From Planctomycetota bacterium (GTDB taxonomy: Bacteria > Planctomycetota > UBA1135 > GCA-002686595), in NCBI GenBank assembly GCA_012959785.1, contig DUCM01000006.1, positions 310,001 to 374,000 of the forward strand: 64,000 nt of DNA, read 5' to 3'. Made by a program: the position numbers and the translations under genes. Positions 44,695 to 52,396 of this stretch are shown here, one piece after another. Numbering within the stretch: the stretch's first letter is position 1; every line of letters starts with the position of its first letter. Below the pieces are notes generated by a model. The model had not been told where the DNA came from, searched no databases, and worked only from the letters and a program-made list of their open reading frames with translations.

Positions 44695-45048
44695 CTACCC
44701 GAAACGCAGACCACAGCCCGGGCACATGGGCACATCGGGCTTGAAACTGGTCATGCAGGCGGGGCAGGTGGTCATCTCGGCGTCGAAATCCACAACCATC
44801 TCGGCGGCGGACTGCTCCTCGGGGGTCAAGCCGGCCTTCCACTGGCCCTCCAGGAAGTCCCGGCTTTCGAACAGGTCTTCGGTCGCGACCGCGAGCTCAA
44901 GGGTGACGCTTCAGCCCGAATCGCCGCCCTCGCCCCCCGGCCGGCGCAGGTCGGATTCAATACCGCGCTTCTTCAATAGGCCCTTCAGTTCCCGCATCGA
45001 TTCGAGATTGCCGCGCACCAGGGGCACCAGGGGTTCGCTGTCACTCAT
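44695..45048 (-). CDS. Probable selenoprotein: small zinc-ribbon protein with in-frame UGA (Sec46)
   Basis: A single frame of 117 residues interrupted by TGA at 44911-44913. Before it: MSDSEPLVPLVRGNLESM, ELKGLLKKRGIESDLRR, then GGEGGDSG. After the UGA: SVTLELAVATEDLFESRDFL, a linker, and a zinc ribbon CPAC-x9-CPGCGLRFG before a TAG at 44695. The first half resembles DUF2007-type domains, in which a beta-alpha unit (R-x-x-ESM-x-x-LLKKRGIES) is followed by a second strand with an E-D-L turn; the UGA falls between these two halves, so stopping there would destroy the domain. There is no start codon for the second half. A hairpin with a GGUC loop lies 17-28 bases after the UGA. Selenocysteine is inferred; a mutated Cys codon is the alternative. 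Confidence 0.65.
44883..44894 (-). promoter_or_regulatory. Candidate bacterial SECIS hairpin after UGA of the zinc-ribbon gene
   Basis: Bases 17-28 after the UGA can fold as a 4-bp stem UCGC/GCGA closed by a GGUC loop. The E. coli fdhF SECIS also presents a GGU in its loop at about this distance from the UGA, where SelB binds. A competing fold of similar strength (CGGU/ACCG) exists, so a structure calculation is needed. Confidence 0.4.
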
Positions 45049-45218
45049 GGCCCCATGATGCACCGCCGAAGGACATAGCGGAAGACCCATGGGGCGAGCC
45101 AACTCGGGCACGCGCTCCCCGTAGAAGAGGAAACGCGCATGGCGGGCAACAACAAGGAGGCTGACCGGCGCATCCCCAGGCCGTATCCTGGGCGCCTCTC
45201 CCCTGCCCTCAATCCAAC

Positions 45219-46142
45219 ATGGAATCGACCCAACGCACCTCTCTGGCCCCGCTCTTCATTCGACTGGCGGTCCTGTGGGTCGCGGCTGGCGCCCTTTTCA
45301 AGCTCTTCGCGGGCACCCCCGCCGACCTGCCGCCGGTGGTGCGCGCCTTTCCCCTGGGCCTGGACCTGACCTTCAAGTCGGCCATCGCCATCGAGCTCTT
45401 GATCACCTGCGCAGCACTCCTGCGACCGCGCACAGCCTGGCCCCTGGTGGTGGCTCTGTTGCTCGTCTTCGAGGGCGTGCTCTTGATGGTAGCCCTGGAC
45501 GGCAGCGAATCCTGCGGCTGTTTCGGATCAAGCATCGCTATTCCGCCGGCGGCCATGATGGCCATCGACGGGGTGCTTCTGCTCCTGATCCTCGCCAGTC
45601 GACCTTGGAACATCACCCAGGCGCCCCTGGCCTCGATGCCCGCGGTACTGGCCACCTCGCTCATCTCCATTGCCGCGCCCTTTTTGATCATCGGTGAGCA
45701 GGAGATTGGAATCTCGGCCCCTGGCGATGCCACTGTCGCCCCGGCGGCCATTCTGGACCTGCGCTACGCGGAACTTCACATGGACACCTGGGAGGGCCAG
45801 CTGATCTACGACATCGAACTCCACACCCTGCTGCCCCACGAGATCGACCGAGTCCCCATCGACGCCACGGCGGTCATCTACCGCGCCACCTGCGACCATT
45901 GCGCCGAACACCTGGCCGACCTCGCCATGGCCGATGACGGCTCGCGAGCCTTCATCTTGATCTGCGTCCCCGACGACGAGGCCACCCCGGAGAACACCCA
46001 GGTGGGCAGTATGCCCTTCGGTGGCCATGTCACCATGCTAACCCTGCCGAAAGGCCCCCAGTACCTGATCGAGACCCCGGCCGACTTCCAACTCGAAGGT
46101 GGCGTCGTGCAGTCCGTGCGCGAGGGCATCAAACTGCCCTGA
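45219..46142 (+). CDS. MauE/DoxX-like membrane protein with soluble CxxC domain
   Basis: A 307-residue protein. The first half has four transmembrane helices with the MauE/DoxX-like features GALFKLFAGTPADLPP and, between helices 3 and 4, SCGCFGSSIAIPP, a CGCFG motif typical of MauE-type proteins that handle disulfides. After a fifth helix (VLATSLISIAAPFLIIG) comes a soluble domain, probably periplasmic, with YRATCDHCAEHLADL, a CxxC in thioredoxin-like setting. The combination suggests a membrane thiol-oxidoreductase, passing electrons from the membrane to extracytoplasmic thiols. It is divergent from the UGA-containing zinc-ribbon gene. The electron donor is unknown. Confidence 0.78.
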   Translation: MESTQRTSLAPLFIRLAVLWVAAGALFKLFAGTPADLPPVVRAFPLGLDLTFKSAIAIELLITCAALLRPRTAWPLVVALLLVFEGVLLMVALDGSESCGCFGSSIAIPPAAMMAIDGVLLLLILASRPWNITQAPLASMPAVLATSLISIAAPFLIIGEQEIGISAPGDATVAPAAILDLRYAELHMDTWEGQLIYDIELHTLLPHEIDRVPIDATAVIYRATCDHCAEHLADLAMADDGSRAFILICVPDDEATPENTQVGSMPFGGHVTMLTLPKGPQYLIETPADFQLEGGVVQSVREGIKLP

Positions 46143-46184
46143 CACCGGGGAACAGCAGGCCATCGGAGTAGCCGAGGCGCCCGT

Positions 46185-47051
46185 CTACTTGCTGGACACC
46201 AGGTAGCCGATCCAGGACTCGCAGTTCTCGCCGCGGTCATCGGGCTCGAAGATTCCGTTGCCCTCTTCGGGATCGTCCTCGTCGTCGCCCTCGAAGTAGC
46301 TCCGCACGCTCTTGAAACCGACCTCAGCCAACAGGTCCTTTAGTTCGGCCATGCCCCACACGCGCCAGTGGTAGGAGAAGGCCTTCTCCAGCTTGGTGCC
46401 ATCACGGAACTGAAAATCGATGTTGCAGAAGAACTCGGCCGTGCCGGGGAAGTACTCGCTCTGATCCCAAATATAGGTGAAGCCGCCATCGATCTTGCGC
46501 TCCTCGAACATCTCGGTGACGCTCTCGTTGCCGCCGTACAGGTCGATGACGAAGATCCCATCCTCAGCGAGGCTCTCAAAGGCCAACTGAAAGTAGTTTT
46601 TAAGCTCATCGCGCTCGCGGAACAGCCAGTACGAAAAGTTCTGGGCAATGCGCACATCAGGAGCCTTGCGCCCTGGAGCGCGGGCATCCTCAAGGTAAAT
46701 CTCGATGCGCTTTTCGGCGCCGTCCTTGAGCTTTGAGAGGTTGTTCCGTGCCCCCCACTCGATCGGCTCGGGATCGAGGTCGTAGCCCTCGGCGGTGTTG
46801 CCCGGGTGTTTCGCCACCCACTCACAACAGATGAGCGAAGTCCCGCAGAAGTCCTCGCGCAGGTGCCGCGGTGCCCGGCCGTTGATTTTCTCGTAGGTCC
46901 CGGACAGAAAGTCCACATCGAGGTCCGCGGACTGCACGGACTTCTGATAAAGCTCGTACTTGTCGGCGGTGGCTGCGGTGTAGCGGTGCCGCTGCTTGGC
47001 CTTGGCCTTGGCTGTTGTTGTGGTTGCGGCTTTGGGGCGTTTCGTGGTCAC
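46185..47051 (-). CDS. Class I SAM-dependent methyltransferase
   Basis: A 288-residue cytoplasmic methyltransferase. It starts at a GTG at 47051 that overlaps an upstream TGA (GTGA); AAGAGA lies 8 bases before. The first 25 residues are a Lys/Thr/Ala-rich tail. The SAM site is unusual in that motif I reads EDFCGTSLICCEWVAKHPG with the acidic residue in YDLDPEPIEW; motif IV is FVIDLYGGNES. This is the pattern of a family of bacterial methyltransferases annotated only by fold. The C-terminus is strongly acidic (GDDEDDPEEG). Substrate is unknown. It follows a possible cytochrome-type remnant on the same strand. Confidence 0.82.
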   Translation of the reverse strand: MTTKRPKAATTTTAKAKAKQRHRYTAATADKYELYQKSVQSADLDVDFLSGTYEKINGRAPRHLREDFCGTSLICCEWVAKHPGNTAEGYDLDPEPIEWGARNNLSKLKDGAEKRIEIYLEDARAPGRKAPDVRIAQNFSYWLFRERDELKNYFQLAFESLAEDGIFVIDLYGGNESVTEMFEERKIDGGFTYIWDQSEYFPGTAEFFCNIDFQFRDGTKLEKAFSYHWRVWGMAELKDLLAEVGFKSVRSYFEGDDEDDPEEGNGIFEPDDRGENCESWIGYLVSSK

Positions 47052-47401
47052 GGCAGTCTCTTGATGGTCCAAGGCGGTTCCTCTGGGGATGGAGATGTCA
47101 GGCGCGCAGGGTAGCCCACGGGCGACGTAATTTCGCCCATCAACTCCCCGCAATCGGCGCAGCGCAAGGCAGGAGCAGGCCACGCGAAGAGTGGAGTGCA
47201 CTCGGGCAGGACCGTGTGCTCTCTCCATATTGTGAAGGCCTTCACCCTCACACCGCCCGGCGCTCGCAGCGCATGGGGGACTGCCGCGGGCTCCTCGATG
47301 TGGCAACTGAAGCACAGCTGGCCCTGGCGTGGCTCCACGGACAGCATTTTCGACACCCCCGAATACAAGCCATGGCACGAGCCGCAGCACAGCTTGTGCT
47401 G
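47048..47401 (-). pseudogene. Possible remnant of a CxxCH (c-type heme) protein
   Basis: An open frame between the GH5 stop and the methyltransferase start encodes HKLCCGSCHGLYSG, then GQLCFSCHIEEP, then LRCADCGELM. The CCGSCH...LCFSCH spacing of about 30 residues fits the paired-CxxCH heme-binding motif family, and a CxxC follows. There is no ATG, GTG or TTG before the first motif outside the upstream gene, so the 5' part is missing; an ATG at residue 24 would keep only one heme site. Its TGA overlaps the GTG of the methyltransferase, which argues for some translation. It is either a decayed cytochrome or a gene starting within GH5. Codon choice is coding-like. Confidence 0.4.
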
Positions 47402-47403
47402 CC

Positions 47404-48480
47404 CTACTCCCTGATTCGACCCGGCCCGCAGCGCAGGATTGAAGCGAGGGGCTCGCAATCCGCTCCGCCCCGAGGCCCGAGAGCGAGGCTGTAGTCGCCC
47501 CACCAGTCTCCACCGGCCCAAGCGCAGGAGGTCAGGCCCTGGCGCTTGATCTCCAACAGGAAACCGTCCAGGACGGGCAGCCAGCCTGCATCGTTCCAGG
47601 GGATGCCAAACTCGCCGATCACGCCAATCACGCCGTTGCGTGTGCACCAGGCGGAGAAGGGCTCGATACTCTTTGCGCCGCGCGTGAGGATCTGGCCATC
47701 GAGCCGCTGCTCTTCGGCGAATGACAGTCGATAGAGGCCACTGGAATCGGCGTCCCAGTAGACATGGGCTTCGTAGGCCACGCGCTGCAAGGGATCGTGG
47801 ATCCAGTTTTCGCTCGGATTGCGCTCTTGCCACTCGTGGGCTTTGGACCAGCCATCACCAGCGACCCAAATCCACATCTGGTGCCCCGCGCGCCGCAGGG
47901 CAGCCACGACTTCGCCAGAGGTCGCATGCCAGTCGAGATCGCCCATGTCATGGGGCTCGTTCATCAGCCCCAGGGCATGCAGCGCAGGGTGATGTTCCAC
48001 GCGCCTTGCGAGGCGCAACCAGAGGTCAGCGAGAGCCGCGGCCGGAAGGCCGGCGGAGTCCAGAGCAGATCCACCCACGACGAGCTCCTCATCGGCCTCG
48101 CGGTAGCGGCCGTAGTTGTGCAAGTCAAGGACGACCCGACAACCACGCGCGGAGGCCTGGTCCATGAAGGTCAGAACTCGACCTGAGTACTCGGGATCGA
48201 GGGCACCAAACGGCTCGGCTTGCAGGCGCTCCCAGGAGATGGGCAACCGAATCAGGCTCAAACCTCGATCGGCGTAATAGCCCAGGGTGCCCTCGCTCGG
48301 GAAGATGTACTCGCGACCGTGGCGTCCCGGCCGGGCACTCGAAAACCCGGGATTTCTGGCACCGAACTCAGCCCCGGCGAGGTTGATGCCCCAGGCCGTG
48401 ACCCGGCCTGATTCCTCGACCGAGCAGCCAGGCGCGACCACGAGGGCCAGAATCGAACCCGCCCCCACGACCATCCGCAT
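47404..48480 (-). CDS. GH5-family glycoside hydrolase, lipoprotein
   Basis: A 358-residue enzyme of the GH5 cellulase-type clan. The ATG at 48480 is preferred because GGGA lies 8 bases upstream and it leads straight into a signal peptide (MVVGAGSILALVVAPGCS, cysteine as lipid site); an ATG at 48516 is possible. TIM-barrel landmarks: IRLPISWERLQ, VVLDLHNYGRY, acid/base Glu175 in GLMNEPHD, and nucleophile Glu290 in GEFGIPW. A close relative, with the same 115-residue spacing between the two Glu, lies at 55964 on the other side of the synthase. It probably cuts or trims the polymer made by the locus. Confidence 0.88.
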   Translation of the reverse strand: MRMVVGAGSILALVVAPGCSVEESGRVTAWGINLAGAEFGARNPGFSSARPGRHGREYIFPSEGTLGYYADRGLSLIRLPISWERLQAEPFGALDPEYSGRVLTFMDQASARGCRVVLDLHNYGRYREADEELVVGGSALDSAGLPAAALADLWLRLARRVEHHPALHALGLMNEPHDMGDLDWHATSGEVVAALRRAGHQMWIWVAGDGWSKAHEWQERNPSENWIHDPLQRVAYEAHVYWDADSSGLYRLSFAEEQRLDGQILTRGAKSIEPFSAWCTRNGVIGVIGEFGIPWNDAGWLPVLDGFLLEIKRQGLTSCAWAGGDWWGDYSLALGPRGGADCEPLASILRCGPGRIRE

Positions 48481-48542
48481 GGGACAGATCCCTTTCGGCA
48501 TCTTGAGCGAGATCAAAGCAGGTACCGCTGTTCGCCCAGCGA

Positions 48543-51500
48543 TCAGGGCCAGCGCAGCGTGATGAGGGCACTCGCTCTAGTGATATCGATGGCCGAGGAG
48601 CTGAGCAGGCTGAAGCCAGCCTGCAAGCGCAACCATTCGTTGATCTCGTAGCCGGCTGAGAGACCCAGTTCGTAGTAGCCCACGGAGTTGGAATCGATGG
48701 CGAGGCGCAAGGAGGACTGGTAGTACATGTCCTTCGAGCCCGTGAACCAGTCATCGCCGAACTGGTGCTTCCAGTCGAGTTCTGCTGAGTAGACCGAGTA
48801 GGCCTTGGGCGAGAAGTACGGAATGGCCTCGTCGGGAAACTGGTTGCCGCTGCCGGTCAGGCCATTGCTCTCCTCGGAGTTGTTCAGGAAGTCTGCCTTG
48901 AAGAGCGCGCGCAACTCGCGCGGCGCGGGCGACAGCTCGTAGGCACCAAAGAGATTGGCTTCGATGCGCGTGTTGTCGTCGGAGTAGTTGGCGATCAACA
49001 AGCTGCCACCGTAGTCCACGGCACGCGAAGACTTCTTGGTCAAGCCCAGCCGACCGCCCATACGGCTGATGTCGCGCTGGAGGGTCAAGAAGTTCTCGAC
49101 CACCGGCTCATTGAACAGCCGCAGATCGAGAGTCAACTGGGAGGTGGAGACATGGCGCAGTCCGGCATTGACAAAGACGCGCTGGCTCAGGAAATTGTCA
49201 ACATCGTAGCTGGGCAGCTCCGTGACAATATCGATCACCGTGTCGCTACCCACGCGCTTGGAACCGAACAAGCGCAGCACATTGGCCGTCAGAGTCGTGC
49301 TCACACCGGGCTGGTTCAGGGCCGCGGGGTTCTTGTTGTCGAAGTTGTAGTTGCGCTGACCGATGCCGATGCCGGCGTAGTCATCTCGATCCCCCAGGGG
49401 AACGGTGATATCGGTCAGGAACCAGCGCTCGTCCATGGAAGCCAACCCATCCCGACCGGTGCGCTCCTCGCCGCCGGAATCGATGTCCATGCGCGGTTGC
49501 AGATCGCGTTTGGCGCCAGTCAGAGCGACCTTGGCTTCCTGGTGGCCCGCAGACTCCTTGATTAGCTTCTTGTAGAGCACCTCCGAACGCTCGGTGCGTC
49601 CGCGGCGGTGCTCGATCTGGGCCAGATCAAAGAGGGCTTCCTGGTTACCGGGCTCGAGGATGAGCAGTTGCTGAAGGGCCTTGGCAGCCAGCACCGGACG
49701 CCAACCCATGTTGATCTTGGCCTCGCGCTCGAGACGCACGGCTTCGGAGAACTCGAGATAGCTCTCGAAGTCGAGAGCGATGCGCTGGCCTTGGCCAGCG
49801 ATGTCGCCGTCGAAGAAACCCACGCCCACAGACTGGTCGGGCATTTCCACCAACAGACGATCGTAGGCCTCGAAGGAATCGGCGTAGCGGTGATCCCAGA
49901 AGAGCGCGCGGGCGTGCTCGCGGGCTACGGCCGTGTACCTGGTGTCCTGGGCCAGAATAGACTCGTAGGTGGCGATGGCCTGGCCGAATTCTCGCTTGGA
50001 AGCCTGGGCTCGCGCCAGGCCCAAAAGCGCCCGAGTGTTACCCGGGTTGCGGGCCAGAACTTTCGCGAAGGTCCTGGCCGGATCCACCCGCACACCACTC
50101 TTGAAGGCCATGTTCTGAGCTTCACCGAGCAGCACCAAGGCGGCTGTGTTGCCCGGCTGCCAACGCAGCACATTGGACAGGTAGGAAATGGCACGCCGCG
50201 AATCCTGGTCGCCGAGGGCGTGCTTGCCCAACTCGACGCGCATGCGAATGCCCTCGCCCGAAGTCATCACGGTGGACGACAAGAGGGCCATTTCTCCACT
50301 GGCGGCGGCGATACCGAGGGAGCGTGCCACGGCCAGGCCGTAGAAGGCCTCGGGAGTGCGCACTGTGGGTTCCTCCAGAGCCAACTGGAAAGTGCTGGCC
50401 GCCTGAACGGCGCTGCCCGAAGCGAGTTGCGCCTGGGCCAGCATGACCCGTACCTGACCTGTGGCCATGGCGTTTGAGGGATGCGCATCGATGAAGCGGC
50501 GGCAAACTGCTTCGGCCTGGCTCCAGTGCCCCATTTCGAGGTGAACGCGGGCCATGGAGATGATCGGCTCGGCGTCGTGGGGGTAGCTGTCCGCCACCCG
50601 GGCGCAGATGCCCACGGCCGAGTTGGCATCACCCAGAGCCACCAGCGTGGCCGCCAATTCGAGCTGCGCGCGGGTCGCGAGAGGGCTCGTCGAGGGTACT
50701 TTGAGCAGTTCGGCCTTGGCCTTGTAGAGTTCGCCTTTTTCGCGATAAAGCAGGGCCAGGTTAATGCGCACCGCCTCATCATCGGGCTGCTTCATGAGCA
50801 TGGCCTGATAGATGCTCTGAGCTGCGGTCCATTCGCCGGTCAACTGGTGCAGCTCCGCCGATACCAAGCCGTAGCGGCGCACGCCGCTGAGGGACGCCTG
50901 CAAGCTGTCCAGCACTTCGGTGGCGCGGCGAACATCGTAGGACTCGAGGTGAATGCGAGCCGACATCAGGCGCGCCATGGGGTTGCTTTTGGCAACATCC
51001 AGAACCTGTTGATTGACCTGCATGGCCAACTTGTAGTTCTTGAGGGCCAGGAGTTGATCGACCAGGCGGATGCGCGTGTCGATCACATCGCGCTCGAGCG
51101 ACCCCATGGAGTCCACCGAGCGCGTGGCGCGCACGCCATCACCGAGCAGTTCGTAGCAGAGTGCCAGGCTGGATGCCCAACGCAGCTCCGCGGGGTAGCG
51201 ACTGCGCAAACGCTCCAGGTGCGGCAAGGCTTCACCGGGCTTTTGGATATCGAGCAGAACCGGCGCCAGGAGACGCTGATCGGCTTCCTTCGAGGGATCG
51301 AGCTTGCGCAGGTGGCGATCGAAGACCGCCTTGGCGCGCTCGAGGTTCTTGACCCATGTATAGGTACGGCAGAGCATGGCCGCTGCCTCGAGGTCACCCG
51401 GGTCCTGCTGCACGATGCGTTCCAAATGCGTGGCGGCCGCGGCGAATTCGGCGCCCATGATGAGCACATCCACGAGGCTGTGGCGCACCGAGGTGGCCGT

Positions 51501-51992
51501 GGGGCTCCGCTCGAGGCACTTCTCGTACATCTCCCGGGCCTCGACCAGGCTCCCCGCCTGGACCAGCAAGCCGGCGTACTCCACGCGCACATCCCCGTCT
51601 CCGGGCAGCTGCATGAGATAGACATCGAAGAGTTCGCGGGCTTCATCGGTGTTTCCCATGGACACGGCGTTGCGAGCCGATCTCAGGAGCAGATCCTGCT
51701 CCGAGGTGCGTCGCATGACAGTGGCCAGGCTGTCCAGGGGGGCTGCTTCGGAGCTTTGGAGAGCCCCTGCTTGAGTGTCATCGCGCTCGGGAGCCTCCGG
51801 AGCGGTCGTGGTGGGCTCGGGCAGAGCGAGGGCCAGGACCGGAGCCGTGGGAGTGACCGCGGCGGGACCCTTGGTGTCGCTGGACAGGAAGGTGCCACCG
51901 GGCTCCTCGAAGCCGCAGGAAGCGGCCAAAACAGCGAGGAATAGGCTCAGGAGCCCGATTTGGGCAACTCTATGACGGGGAGTTTGATGCAT
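48543..51992 (-). CDS. BcsC/PgaA-like TPR and beta-barrel outer-membrane exporter
   Basis: A 1149-residue protein. The ATG at 51992 opens a lipoprotein signal (IGLLSLFLAVLAASCGFEEP). Residues about 80-830 are TPR repeats (AGLLVQAGSLVEAREMYEKC, ALLYREKGELYKAKAELLK and others). From about residue 870 the protein becomes beta-rich, with alternating strands (LRHVSTSQLTLDLRLF, YELGLSAGYEINEWLRLQAGF) ending SALITLRWP, a plausible outer-membrane barrel. Exopolysaccharide exporters BcsC and PgaA share this order, TPR then barrel. It is divergent from the GT2-PilZ synthase across a 404-bp region and followed by GH5. An anchored lipid N-terminus is unusual for BcsC. Confidence 0.82.
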   Translation of the reverse strand: MHQTPRHRVAQIGLLSLFLAVLAASCGFEEPGGTFLSSDTKGPAAVTPTAPVLALALPEPTTTAPEAPERDDTQAGALQSSEAAPLDSLATVMRRTSEQDLLLRSARNAVSMGNTDEARELFDVYLMQLPGDGDVRVEYAGLLVQAGSLVEAREMYEKCLERSPTATSVRHSLVDVLIMGAEFAAAATHLERIVQQDPGDLEAAAMLCRTYTWVKNLERAKAVFDRHLRKLDPSKEADQRLLAPVLLDIQKPGEALPHLERLRSRYPAELRWASSLALCYELLGDGVRATRSVDSMGSLERDVIDTRIRLVDQLLALKNYKLAMQVNQQVLDVAKSNPMARLMSARIHLESYDVRRATEVLDSLQASLSGVRRYGLVSAELHQLTGEWTAAQSIYQAMLMKQPDDEAVRINLALLYREKGELYKAKAELLKVPSTSPLATRAQLELAATLVALGDANSAVGICARVADSYPHDAEPIISMARVHLEMGHWSQAEAVCRRFIDAHPSNAMATGQVRVMLAQAQLASGSAVQAASTFQLALEEPTVRTPEAFYGLAVARSLGIAAASGEMALLSSTVMTSGEGIRMRVELGKHALGDQDSRRAISYLSNVLRWQPGNTAALVLLGEAQNMAFKSGVRVDPARTFAKVLARNPGNTRALLGLARAQASKREFGQAIATYESILAQDTRYTAVAREHARALFWDHRYADSFEAYDRLLVEMPDQSVGVGFFDGDIAGQGQRIALDFESYLEFSEAVRLEREAKINMGWRPVLAAKALQQLLILEPGNQEALFDLAQIEHRRGRTERSEVLYKKLIKESAGHQEAKVALTGAKRDLQPRMDIDSGGEERTGRDGLASMDERWFLTDITVPLGDRDDYAGIGIGQRNYNFDNKNPAALNQPGVSTTLTANVLRLFGSKRVGSDTVIDIVTELPSYDVDNFLSQRVFVNAGLRHVSTSQLTLDLRLFNEPVVENFLTLQRDISRMGGRLGLTKKSSRAVDYGGSLLIANYSDDNTRIEANLFGAYELSPAPRELRALFKADFLNNSEESNGLTGSGNQFPDEAIPYFSPKAYSVYSAELDWKHQFGDDWFTGSKDMYYQSSLRLAIDSNSVGYYELGLSAGYEINEWLRLQAGFSLLSSSAIDITRASALITLRWP

Positions 51993-52396
51993 CGGGAACG
52001 AAATTCTGTAGGGGAGAAGGGCCCAGGGAGGGCCTCTGTATTCTGTTTCGAACCCGAGGCGGGGGCGGCTGAAGCACAATTCGGAGGCAACCGATTCCGT
52101 TCTCACAAGGGTTTCTTGCCCATATTTGAGATTTCCTAGAGTTGGGCGGCGCCTACACCGAAAAAGCGGGGAAGACTGCTAGTACACCATCAGCCCGGAT
52201 CCTGCACCGACGAGGCACCGCCCTCGAGAGGATCTCAAGGCCAATGTTTTTCTTCAGTCACGCTCCCTGCGGCCACTGGCCGACACCGCCTCGGAATTCG
52301 ACAGATCTCGAGCTTCACACCCCTTCCGGGTGTGCCGCACCTGACCGCCGCCTTCCATGGGTGTCCAAAGAGGTCCCGCCCGTCTGACCCATCACC
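51993..52396. other. Divergent control region of the polysaccharide locus (404 bp)
   Basis: Separates the divergently transcribed exporter and synthase genes, so both promoters and any shared operator lie here. It is less GC-rich than the genes on either side, as expected for a promoter zone. I could not identify a convincing -10/-35 pair, a palindromic operator or a c-di-GMP riboswitch by eye. Confidence 0.5.
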
